Shown in pieces: positions 12,841-24,200 of a DNA stretch of 64,000 nucleotides (the stretch's first letter is position 1; each line of letters starts with the position of its first letter). The notes beneath the pieces are model-generated. The model was not told where the DNA came from. It worked only from the letters and a program-made list of their open reading frames with translations, and did not search any database. Made by a program: the position numbers and the translations under genes. The stretch is from Aplectana chamaeleonis. Taxonomy: Eukaryota > Nematoda > Chromadorea > Rhabditida > Cosmocercidae. The DNA is taken from contig JAPDOI010000009.1 of the NCBI GenBank assembly GCA_029168955.1, positions 1,178,001 to 1,242,000 of the forward strand, read 5' to 3'.

Positions 12841-13807
12841 AACGAAACTTTAACAGACATTTTCAAAATTTAAACGACTCCTCTACCAATCCTTGACAGA
12901 TGGCGCAGAGCAGGCCTCACTGGCAGACATCCTACGGCTCACGATTTCGATTGTCTTCAATATAAAGAGTTTTCAGGAACACCTCCCTCCCGCCCACAGA
13001 ATGAAAGAAAAGTTTTCGCTCGCCAGGCATTCAATGTAGCATGTCTACTGGAGATGGCACGAGTGCGTCGGTGGGATCGCATGACCTGTGATGAAGGTTA
13101 ACGAAACTTTAACAGACATTTTCAAAATTTAAACGACTCCCTCTACCAATCCTTGACAGATGGCGCAGAGCAGGCCTCACTGGCAGACATCCTACGGCTC
13201 ACGATTTCGATTGTCTTCAATATAAAGAGTTTTCGGGAACACCTCCCTCCCGCCCACAGAATGAAAGAAAAGTTTTCGCTCGCCAGGCATTCAATGTAGC
13301 ATGTCTACTGGAGATGGCACGAGTGCGTCGGTGGGATCGCATGACCTGTGATGAAGGTTAACGAAACTTTAACAGACATTTTCAAAATTTAAACGACTCC
13401 CTCTACCAATCCTTGACAGATGGCGCAGAGCAGGCCTCACTGGCAGACATCCTACGGCTCACGATTTCGATTGTCTTCAATATAAAGAGTTTTCGGGAAC
13501 ACCTCCCTCCCGCCCACAGAATGAAAGAAAAGTTTTCGCTCGCCAGGCATTCAATGTAGCATGTCTACTGGAGATGGCACGAGTGCGTCGGTGGGATCGC
13601 ATGACCTGTGATGAAGGTTAACGAAACTTTAACAGACATTTTCAAAATTTAAACGACTCCCTCTACCAATCCTTGACAGATGGCGCAGAGCAGGCCTCAC
13701 TGGCAGACATCCTACGGCTCACGATTTCGATTGTCTTCAATATAAAGAGTTTTCGGGAACACCTCCCTCCCGCCCACAGAATGAAAGAAAAGTTTTCGCT
13801 CGCCAGG

Positions 13808-13834
13808 CATTCATGTAGCATGTCTACTGGAGAT
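13808..13834 (+). repeat. A-derived flank left of B block 1
   Basis: The last 27 bp of A before B, from CATTCATG to TACTGGAGAT. It lacks one A of the usual CATTCAATG. The same monomer segment is present again as the first A sequence after the B block (44093-44121), so about 28 bp of A is repeated on both sides of B. This resembles an insertion-site duplication, but is longer than those left by most transposases. Confidence 0.8.
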
Positions 13835-14163
13835 TTTTGTATATTGAACCATGAAGTTGAGGAGAATCGAGGCGAAAAACGTCTAATAGGAGTTGAATGG
13901 AATTGAAATGAATCTTCTGAGAGACACCACGGATCCTCTAGGAACGTCTTCTAGCCCTTTTGAACGCGACCGAAATCCTTCTGAGGTTGAGATAGAGGGC
14001 GAGCAGTATTGGAAAGTATCTTGAGGTCCTTCGCAGTTGACACCCATACCGAAACTTTTCTCACACCATTTCACGAGGTTCCCAAGCAAGCGCCTGTTGA
14101 GTTCCTAAACGATTTTCGGCGAAACAAACTGTGAAATTAAAGAGGATCTGAGTTACCACAGCC

Positions 14164-14494
14164 TTTTTTGTAGATTGAACCATGAAGTTGAGGAGAATCG
14201 AGGCGGAAAACGTCTAATAGGAGTTGAATGGAATTGAAATGAATCTTCTGAGAGACACCACGGATCCTCTAGGAACGTCTTCTAGCCCTTTTGAACGCGA
14301 CCGAAATCCTTCTGAGGTTGAGATAGAGGGCGAGCAGTATTGGAAAGTATCTTGAGGTCCTTCGCAGTTGACACCCATACCGAAACTTTTCTCACACCAT
14401 TTCACGAGGTTCCCAAGCAAGCGCCTGTTGAGTTCCTAAACGATTTTCGGCGAAACAAACTGTGAAATTAAAGAGGATCTGAGTTACCACAGCC
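14164..14494 (+). repeat. Reference monomer of satellite B (331 bp)
   Basis: One complete B unit, numbered from the T-run TTTTTTGTAG to just before the next one at 14495. At 330-331 bp it is close to twice 165 bp, a length often seen in satellites that would fit two nucleosomes. I see no convincing half-monomer repeat; the best internal similarity is GAAGTTGAG versus GAGGTTGAG, about 130 bp apart. A short stem is possible at GGCG-AAAAA-CGTC with a G-T pair. It becomes the perfect AGACG-AAAAA-CGTCT in the GACG subtype. By hand count there are about 15 CpG per monomer, near expectation. Confidence 0.94.
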
Positions 14495-17471
14495 TTTTTT
14501 GTAGATTGAACCATGAAGTTGAGGAGAATCGAGGCGAAAAACGTCTAATAGGAGTTGAATGGAATTGAAATGAATCTTCTGAGAGACACCACGGATCCTC
14601 TAGGAACGTCTTCTAGCCCTTTTGAACGCGACCGAAATCCTTCTGAGGTTGAGATAGAGGGCGAGCAGTATTGGAAAGTATCTTGAGGTCCTTCGCAGTT
14701 GACACCCATACCGAAACTTTTCTCACACCATTTCACGAGGTTCCCAAGCAAGCGCCTGTTGAGTTCCTAAACGATTTTTGGCGAAACAAACTGTGAAATT
14801 AAAGAGGATCTGGGTTACCACAGCCTTTTTGTAGATTGAACCATGAAGTTGAGGAGAATCGAGGCGAAAAACGTCTAATAGGAGTTGAATGGAATTGAAA
14901 TGAATCTTCTGAGAGACACCACGGATCCTCTAGGAACGTCTTCTAGCCCTTTTGAACGCGACCGAAATCCTTCTGAGGTTGAGATAGAGGGCGAGCAGTA
15001 TTGGAAAGTATCTTGAGGTCCTTCGCAGTTGACACCCATACCGAAACTTTTCTCACACCATTTCACGAGGTTCCCAAGCAAGCGCCTGTTGAGTTCCTAA
15101 ACGATTTTCGGCGAAACAAACTGTGAAATTAAAGAGGATCTGAGTTACCACAGCCTTTTTGTAGATTGAACCATGAAGTTGAGGAGAATCGAGGCGAAAA
15201 ACATCTAATAGGAGTTGAATGGAATTGAAATGAATCTTCTGAGAGACACCACGGATCCTCTAGGAACGTCTTCTAGCCCTTTTGAACGCGACCGAAATCC
15301 TTCTGAGGTTGAGATAGAGGGCGAGCAGTATTGGAAAGTATCTTGAGGTCCTTCGCAGTTGACACCCATACCGAAACTTTTTCTCACACCATTTCACGAG
15401 GTTCCCAAGCAAGCGCCTGTTGAGTTCCTAAACGATTTTTGGCGAAACAAACTGTGAAATTAAAGAGGATCTGAGTTACCACAGCCTTTTTGTAGATTGA
15501 ACCATGAAGTTGAGGAGAATCGAGGCGAAAACGTCTAATAGGAGTTGAATGGAATTGAAATGAATCTTCTGAGAGCCACCACGGATCCTCTAGGAACGTC
15601 TTCTAGCCCTTTTGAACGCGACCGAAATCCTTCTGAGGTTGAGATAGAGGGCGAGCAGTATTGGAAAGTATCTTGAGGTCCTTCGCAGTTGACACCCATA
15701 CCGAAACTTTTCTCACACCATTTCACGAGGTTCCCAAGCAAGCGCCTGTTGAGTTCCTAAACGATTTTTGGCGAAACAAACTGTGAAATTAAAGAGGATC
15801 TGGGTTACCACAGCCTTTTTGTAGATTGAACCATGAAGTTGAGGAGAATCGAGGCGAAAAACGTCTAATAGGAGTTGAATGGAATTGAAATGAATCTTCT
15901 GAGAGACACCACGGATCCTCTAGGAACGTCTTCTAGCCCTTTTGAACGCGACCGAAATCCTTCTGAGGTTGAGATAGAGGGCGAGCAGTATTGAAAAGTA
16001 TCTTGAGGTCCTTCGCAGTTGACACCCATACCGAAACTTTTCTCACACCATTTCACGAGGTTCCCAAGCAAGCGCCTTTTGAGTTCCTAAACGATTTTTG
16101 GCGAAACAAACTGTGAAATTAAAGAGGATCTGGGTTACCACAGCCTTTTTGTAGATTGAACCATGAAGTTGAGGAGAATCGAGGCGAAAAACGTCTAATA
16201 GGAGTTGAATGGAATTGAAATGAATCTTCTGAGAGACACCACGGATCCTCTAGGAACGTCTTCTAGCCCTTTGAAAGCGACCGAAATCCTTCTGAGGTTG
16301 AGATAGAGGGCGAGCAGTATTGGAAAGTATCTTGAGGTCCTTCGCAGTTGACACCCATACCGAAACTTTTCTCACACCATTTCACGAGATTCCCAAGCAA
16401 GCGCCTGTTGAGTTCCTAAACGATTTTTGGCGAAACAAACTGTGAAATTAAAGAGGATCTGGGTTACCACAGCCTTTTTTGTAGATTGAACCATGAAGTT
16501 GAGGAGAATCGAGGCGAAAAACGTCTAATAGGAGTTGAATGGAATTGAAATGAATCTTCTGAGAGACACCACGGATCCTCTAGGAACGTCTTCTAGCCCT
16601 TTTGAACGCGACCGAAATCCTTCTGAGGTTGAGATAGAGGGCGAGCAGTATTGGAAAGTATCTTGAGGTCCTTCGCAGTTGACACCCATACCGAAACTTT
16701 TCTCACACCATTTCACGAGGTTCCCAAGCAAGCGCCTGTTGAGTTCCTAAACGATTTTTGGCGAAACAAACTGTGAAATTAAAGAGGATCTGGGTTACCA
16801 CAGCCTTTTTTGTAGATTGAACCATGAAGTTGAGGAGAATCGAGGCGAAAAACGTCTAATAGGAGTTGAATGGAATTGAAATGAATCTTCTGAGAGACAC
16901 CACGGATCCTCTAGGAACGTCTTCTAGCCCTTTTGAACGCGACCGAAATCCTTCTGAGGTTGAGATAGAGGGCGAGCAGTATTGGAAAGTATCTTGAGGT
17001 CCTTCGCAGTTGACACCCATACCGAAACTTTTCTCACACCATTTCACGAGGTTCCCAAGCAAGCGCCTGTTGAGTTCCTAAACGATTTTTGGCGAAACAA
17101 ACTGTGAAATTAAAGAGGATCTGGGTTACCACAGCCTTTTTGTAGATTGAACCATGAAGTTGAGGAGAATCGAGGCGAAAAACGTCTAATAGGAGTTGAA
17201 TGGAATTGAAATGAATCTTCTGAGAGACACCACGGATCCTCTAGGAACGTCTTCTAGCCCTTTTGAACGCGACCGAAATCCTTCTGAGGTTGAGATAGAG
17301 GGCGAGCAGTATTGAAAAGTATCTTGAGGTCCTTCGCAGTTGACACCCATACCGAAACTTTTCTCACACCATTTCACGAGGTTCCCAAGCAAGCGCCTGT
17401 TGAGTTCCTAAACGATTTTTGGCGAAACAAACTGTGAAATTGAAGAGGATCTGGGTTACCACAGCCTTTTT

Positions 17472-17512
17472 GGGAGATTGGACCATGAAGTTGAGGAGGA
17501 TCGAGGGGAAAG
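17472..17512 (+). repeat. Local substitution cluster in one B monomer
   Basis: Five substitutions fall within about 40 bp: TTGGGAGATTGG for TTGTAGATTGA, GAGGATCG for GAGAATCG, and GGGGAAAGACG for GGCGAAAAACG. The rest of the monomer is close to consensus. This suggests either gene conversion from a diverged monomer or a local consensus error. Confidence 0.6.
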
Positions 17513-19445
17513 ACGTCTAATAGGAGTTGAATGGAATTGAAATGAATCTTCTGAGAGACACCACGGATCCTCTAGGAACGTCTTCTAGCCCTTTTGAACG
17601 CGACCGAAATCCTTCTGAGGTTGAGATAGAGGGCGAGCAGTATTGAAAAGTATCTTGAGGTCCTTCGCAGTTGACACCCATACCGAAACTTTTCTCACAC
17701 CATTTCACGAGGTTCCCAAGCAAGCGCCTTTTGAGTTCCTAAACGATTTTTGGCGAAACAAACTGTGAAATTAAAGAGGATCTGGGTTACTACAGCCTTT
17801 TTGTAGATTGAACCATGAAGTTGAGGAGAATCGAGGCGAAAAACGTCTAATAGGAGTTGAATGGAATTGAAATGAATCTTCTGAGAGACACCACGGATCC
17901 TCTAGGAACGTCTTCTAGCCCTTTGAACGCGACCGAAATCCTTCTGAGGTTGAGATAGAGGGCGAGCAGTATTGGAAAGTATCTTGAGGTCCTTCGCAGT
18001 TGACACCCATACCGAAACTTTTCTCACACCATTTCACGAGGTTCCCAAGCAAGCGCCTGTTGAGTTCCTAAACGATTTTTGGCGAAACAAACTGTGAAAT
18101 TAAAGAGGATCTGAGTTACCACAGCCTTTTTGTAGATTGAACCATGAAGTTGAGGAGAATCGAGGCGAAAAACGTCTAATAGGAGTTGAATGGAATTGAA
18201 ATGAATCTTCTGAGAGACACCACGGATCCTCTAGGAACGTCTTCTAGCCCTTTTGAACGCGACCGAAATCCTTCTGAGGTTGAGATAGAGGGCGAGCAGT
18301 ATTGAAAAGTATCTTGAGGTCCTTCGCAGTTGACACCCATACCGAAACTTTTCTCACACCATTTCACGAGGTTCCCAAGCAAGCGCCTTTTGAGTTCCTA
18401 AACGATTTTTGGCGAAACAAACTGTGAAATTAAAGAGGATCTGGGTTACCACAGCCTTTCTTGTAGATTGAACCATGAAGTTGAGGAGAATCGAGGCGAA
18501 AAACGTCTAATAGGAGTTGAATGGAATTGAAATGAATCTTCTGAGAGACACCACGGATCCTCTAGGAACGTCTTCTAGCCCTTTTGAACGCGACCGAAAT
18601 CCTTCTGAGGTTGAGATAGAGGGCGAGCAGTATTGGAAAGTATCTTGAGGTCCTTCGCAGTTGACACCCATACCGAAACTTTTCTCACACCATTTCACGA
18701 GGTTCCCAAGCAAGCGCCTTTTGAGTTCCTAAACGATTTTTGGCGAAACAAACTGTGAAATTAAAGAGGATCTGGGTTACCACAGCCTTTCTTGTAGATT
18801 GAACCATGAAGTTGAGGAGAATCGAGGCGAAAAACGTCTAATAGGAGTTGAATGGAATTGAAATGAATCTTCTGAGAGACACCACGGATCCTCTAGGAAC
18901 GTCTTCTAGCCCTTTTGAACGCGACCGAAATCCTTCTGAGGTTGAGATAGAGGGCGAGCAGTATTGGAAAGTATCTTGAGGTCCTTCGCAGTTGACACCC
19001 ATACCGAAACTTTTCTCACACCATTTCACGAGGTTCCCAAGCAAGCGCCTGTTGAGTTCCTAAACGATTTTCGGCGAAACAAACTGTGAAATTAAAGAGG
19101 ATCTGAGTTACCACAGCCTTTTTTGTAGATTGAACCATGAAGTTGAGGAGAATCGAGGCGAAAAACGTCTAATAGGAGTTGAATGGAATTGAAATGAATC
19201 TTCTGAGAGACACCACGGATCCTCTAGGAACGTCTTCTAGCCCTTTGAACGCGACCGAAATCCTTCTGAGGTTGAGATAGAGGGCGAGCAGTATTGGAAA
19301 GTATCTTGAGGTCCTTCGCAGTTGACACCCATACCGAAACTTTTCTCACACCATTTCACGAGGTTCCCAAGCAAGCGCCTGTTGAGTTCCTAAACGATTT
19401 TTGGCGAAACAAACTGTGAAATTGAAGAGGATCTGGGTTACCACA

Positions 19446-19452
19446 GTTGTAG
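19446..19452 (+). repeat. B 6-bp deletion haplotype, first of eight copies
   Basis: CACAG(CCTTTT)TTGTAG is reduced to CACAGTTGTAG, shortening the monomer to about 325 bp. The other copies lie at about 23404, 40583, 42231, 52874, 54192, 55508 and 55833. In all eight, the AAATTAAAGAGG about 20-30 bp upstream reads AAATTGAAGAGG. The linkage implies a single origin followed by spread through the array. Confidence 0.85.
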
Positions 19453-21226
19453 ATTGAACCATGAAGTTGAGGAGAATCGAGGCGAAAAACGTCTAATAGG
19501 AGTTGAATGGAATTGAAATGAATCTTCTGAGAGACACCACGGATCCTCTAGGAACGTCTTCTAGCCCTTTTGAACGCGACCGAAATCCTTCTGAGGTTGA
19601 GATAGAGGGCGAGCAGTATTGAAAAGTATCTTGAGGTCCTTCGCAGTTGACACCCATACCGAAACTTTTCTCACACCATTTCACGAGGTTCCCAAGCAAG
19701 CGCCTTTTGAGTTCCTAAACGATTTTTGGCGAAACAAACTCTGAAATTAAAGAGGATCTGGGTTACCACAGCCTTTTTGTAGATTGAACCATGAAGTTGA
19801 GGAGAATCGAGGCGAAAAACGTCTAATAGGAGTTGAATGGAATTGAAATGAATCTTCTGAGAGACACCACGGATCCTCTAGGAACGTCTTCTAGCCCTTT
19901 TGAACGCGACCGAAATCCTTCTGAGGTTGAGATAGAGGGCGAGCAGTATTGGAAAGTATCTTGAGGTCCTTCGCAGTTGACACCCATACCGAAACTTTTC
20001 TCACACCATTTCACGAGGTTCCCATGCAAGCGCCTGTTGAGTTCCTAAACGAGTTTTGGCGAAACAAACTGTGAAATTAAAGAGGATCTGGGTTACCACA
20101 GCCTTTTTGTAGATTGAACCATGAAGTTGAGGAGAATCGAGGCGAAAAACGTCTAATAGGAGTTGAATGGAATTGAAATGAATCTTCTGAGAGACACCAC
20201 GGATCCTCTAGGAACGTCTTCTAGCCCTTTGAACGCGACCGAAATCCTTCTGAGGTTGAGATAGAGGGCGAGCAGTATTGAAAAGTATCTTGAGGTCCTT
20301 CGCAGTTGACACCCATACCGAAACTTTTCTCACACCATTTCACGAGGTTCCCAAGCAAGCGCCTGTTGAGTTCCTAAACGATTTTCGGCGAAACAAACTG
20401 TGAAATTAAAGAGGATCTGAGTTACCACAGCCTTTTTGTAGATTGAACCATGAAGTTGAGGAGAATCGAGGCGAAAAACGTCTAATAGGAGTTGAATGGA
20501 ATTGAAATGAATCTTCTGAGAGACACCACGGATCCTCTAGGAACGTCTTCTAGCCCTTTTGAACGCGACCGAAATCCTTCTGAGGTTGAGATAGAGGGCG
20601 AGCAGTATTGAAAAGTATCTTGAGGTCCTTCGCAGTTGACACCCATACCGAAACTTTTCTCACACCATTTCACGAGGTTCCCAAGCAAGCGCCTGTTGAG
20701 TTCCTAAACGATTTTTGGCGAAACAAACTGTGAAATTAAAGAGGATCTGGGTTACCACAGCCTTTTTGTAGATTGAACAATGAAGTTGAGGAGAATCGAG
20801 GCGAAAAACGTCTAATAGGAGTTGAATGGAATTGAAATGAATCTTCTGAGAGACACCACGGATCCTCTAGGAACGTCTTCTAGCCCTTTTGAACGCGACC
20901 GAAATCCTTCTGAGGTTGAGATAGAGGGCGAGCAGTATTGGAAAGTATCTTGAGGTCCTTCGCAGTTGACACCCATACCGAAACTTTTCTCACACCATTT
21001 CACGAGGTTCCCAAGCAAGCGCCTGTTGAGTTCCTAAACGATTTTCGGCGAAACAAACTGTGAAATTAAAGAGGATCTGAGTTACCACAGCCTTTTTTGT
21101 AGATTGAACCATGAAGTTGAGGAGAATCGAGGCGAAAAACGTCTAATAGGAGTTGAATGGAATTGAAATGAATCTTCTGAGAGACACCACGGATCCTCTA
21201 GGAACGTCTTCTAGCCCTTTTGAACG

Positions 21227-21237
21227 CGGCCGATATC
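21227..21237 (+). repeat. Rare B variant with overlapping EagI and EcoRV sites
   Basis: GACCGAAATCC is changed to GGCCGATATCC, creating CGGCCG and GATATC. I find this only here, at 38077-38087 and at 47390-47400. The monomers at 21.2 and 47.4 kb also share the uncommon downstream pair TTTTCGG with CTGGGTTACC, although they sit in different B blocks. Confidence 0.85.
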
Positions 21238-24200
21238 CTTCTGAGGTTGAGATAGAGGGCGAGCAGTATTGGAAAGTATCTTGAGGTCCTTCGCAGTTGA
21301 CACCCATACCGAAACTTTTCTCACACCATTTCACGAGGTTCCCAAGCAAGCGCCTGTTGAGTTCCTAAACGATTTTCGGCGAAACAAACTGTGAAATTAA
21401 AGAGGATCTGGGTTACCACAGCCTTTTTTGTAGATTGAACCATGAAGTTGAGGAGAATCGAGGCGAAAAACGTCTAATAGGAGTTGAATGGAATTGAAAT
21501 GAATCTTCTGAGAGACACCACGGATCCTCTAGGAACGTCTTCTAGCCCTTTTGAACGCGACCGAAATCCTTCTGAGGTTGAGATAGAGGGCGAGCAGTAT
21601 TGAAAAGTATCTTGAGGTCCTTCGCAGTTGACACCCATACCGAAACTTTTCTCACACCATTTCACGAGGTTCCCAAGCAAGCGCCTGTTGAGTTCCTAAA
21701 CGATTTTCGGCGAAACAAACTGTGAAATTAAAGAGGATCTGAGTTACCACAGCCTTTTTGTAGATTGAACCATGAAGTTGAGGAGAATCGAGGCGAAAAA
21801 CGTCTAATAGGAGTTGAATGGAATTGAAATGAATCTTCTGAGAGACACCACGGATCCTCTAGGAACGTCTTCTAGCCCTTTTGAACGCGACCGAAATCCT
21901 TCTGAGGTTGAGATAGAGGGCGAGCAGTATTGAAAAGTATCTTGAGGTCCTTCGCAGTTGACACCCATACCGAAACTTTTCTCACACCATTTCACGAGGT
22001 TCCCAAGCAAGCGCCTGTTGAGTTCCTAAACGATTTTTGGCGAAACAAACTGTGAAATTGAAGAGGATCTGGGTTACCACAGCCTTTTTTGTAGATTGAA
22101 CCATGAAGTTGAGGAGAATCGAGGCGAAAAACGTCTAATAGGAGTTGAATGGAATTGAAATGAATCTTCTGAGAGACACCACGGATCCTCTAGGAACGTC
22201 TTCTAGCCCTTTTGAACGCGACCGAAATCCTTCTGAGGTTGAGATAGAGGGCGAGCAGTATTGAAAAGTATCTTGAGGTCCTTCGCAGTTGACACCCATA
22301 CCGAAACTTTTCTCACACCATTTCACGAGGTTCCCAAGCAAGCGCCTTTTGAGTTCCTAAACGATTTTTGGCGAAACAAACTGTGAAATTAAAGAGGATC
22401 TGGGTTACCACAGCCTTTTTGTAGACTGAACCATGAAGTTGAGGAGAATCGAGGCGAAAAACGTCTAATAGGAGTTGAATGGAATTGAAATGAATCTTCT
22501 GAGAGACACCACGGATCCTCTAGGAACGTCTTCTAGCCCTTTTGAACGCGACCGAAATCCTTCTGAGGTTGAGATAGAGGGCGAGCAGTATTGGAAAGTA
22601 TCTTGAGGTCCTTCGCAGTTGACACCCATACCGAAACTTTTCTCACACCATTTTACGAGGTTCCCAAGCAAGCGCCTGTTGAGTTCCTAAACGATTTTTG
22701 GCGAAACAAACTGTGAAATTAAAGAGGATCTGGGTTACCACAGCCTTTTTTGTAGATTGAACCATGAAGTTGAGGAGAATCGAGGCGAAAAACGTCTGTT
22801 AGGAGTTGAATGGAATTGAACTGAATCTTCTGAGAGACACCACGGATCCTCTAGGAACGTCTTCTAGCCCTTTTGAACGCGACCGAAATCCTTCTGAGGT
22901 TGAGATAGAGGGCGAGCAGTGTTGAAAAGTATCTTGAGGTCCTTCGCAGTTGACACCCATACCGAAACTTTTCTCACACCATTTCACGAGGTTCCCAAGC
23001 AAGCGCCTGTTGAGTTCCTAAACGATTTTTGGCGAAACAAACTGTGAAATTAAAGAGGATCTGGGTTACCACAGCCTTTTTGTAGATTGAACCATGAAGT
23101 TGAGGAGAATCGAGGCGAAAAACGTCTAATAGGAGTTGAATGGAATTGAAATGAATCTTCTGAGAGACACCACGGATCCTCTAGGAACGTCTTCTAGCCC
23201 TTTTGAACGCGACCGAAATCCTTCTGAGGTTGAGATAGAGGGCGAGCAGTATTGGAAAGTATCTTGAGGTCCTTCGCAGTTGACACCCATACCGAAACTT
23301 TTCTCACACCATTTCACGAGGTTCCCAAGCAAGCGCCTGTTGAGTTCCTAAACGATTTTTGGCGAAACAAACTGTGAAATTGAAGAGGATCTGGGTTACC
23401 ACAGTTGTAGATTGAACCATGAAGTTGAGGAGAATCGAGGCGAAAAACGTCTAATAGGAGTTGAATGGAATTGAAATGAATCTTCTGAGAGACACCACGG
23501 ATCCTCTAGGAACGTCTTCTAGCCCTTTTGAACGCGACCGAAATCCTTCTGAGGTTGAGATAGAGGGCGAGCAGTATTGAAAAGTATCTTGAGGTCCTTC
23601 GCAGTTGACACCCATACCGAAACTTTTCTCACACCATTTCACGAGGTTCCCAAGCAAGCGCCTGTTGAGTTCCTAAACGATTTTTGGCGAAACAAACTGT
23701 GAAATTAAAGAGGATCTGGGTTACCACAGCCTTTTTGTAGATTGAACCATGAAGTTGAGGAGAATCGAGGCGAAAAACGTCTAATAGGAGTTGAATGGAA
23801 TTGAAATGAATCTTCTGAGAGACACCACGGATCCTCTAGGAACGTCTTCTAGCCCTTTTGAACGCGACCGAAATCCTTCTGAGGTTGAGATAGAGGGCGA
23901 GCAGTATTGAAAAGTATCTTGAGGTCCTTCGCAGTTGACACCCATACCGAAACTTTTCTCACACCATTTCACGAGGTTCCCAAGCAAGCGCCTTTTGAGT
24001 TCCTAAACGATTTTTGGCGAAACAAACTGTGAAATTAAAGAGGATCTGGGTTACCACAGCCTTTCTTGTAGATTGAACCATGAAGTTGAGGAGAATCGAG
24101 GCGAAAAACGTCTAATAGGAGTTGAATGGAATTGAAATGAATCTTCTGAGAGACACCACGGATCCTCTAGGAACGTCTTCTAGCCCTTTTGAACGCGACC

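Larger units (their letters stand above)
1..13834 (+). repeat. Satellite family A array, left block (about 53 monomers of ~260 bp)
   Basis: Head-to-tail tandem array with a period of 257-260 bp. The phase is easy to follow from the recurring GATGGCGCAGAGCAGGCC (for example after 244, 504, 1801, 2061, 7515 and 7775). All copies are in the same orientation. Each monomer contains a StuI site (AGGCCT), a CAATATAAAG stretch, a C-rich CCTCCCTCCCGCCC, an HpaI site (GTTAAC) and the AT-rich TTTTCAAAATTTAAACGAC. Length differences come mainly from loss of one C in CCTCCCTCCC or in CTCCCTCTACC. Copies are usually only a few substitutions apart, except at about 3.1-6.7 kb and 12.2-12.8 kb. The array runs off the left edge, so its full size is unknown. 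It stops abruptly inside a monomer at 13834, where family B begins. I see no gene in it. I do not recognise the family; a centromeric, pericentromeric or subtelomeric location is inference only. Confidence 0.97.

Noticed and set aside
13673..13906. 77-codon frame crossing the A-to-B join (also 45771-46004)
   Set aside because: It is created by the join and begins at TTG. Its repetition reflects duplication of the junction, not selection.
13920..13960. Heat-shock element or strong palindrome at GGAACGTCTTCTAG in B
   Set aside because: GAA and TTC are separated by four bases rather than two, and the CTAG...CTAG arms pair over only 4 bp.
13960..13985. tRNA-type B box (GGTTCGANTCC) at GCGACCGAAATCC in B
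   Set aside because: Only the last few positions agree, and no A box or cloverleaf is visible, so a tRNA-derived SINE origin is not supported.
13620..14130. Common origin of A and B
   Set aside because: Only short matches such as TAAACGA and CGAAAC are shared, without collinear order, so chance is adequate.
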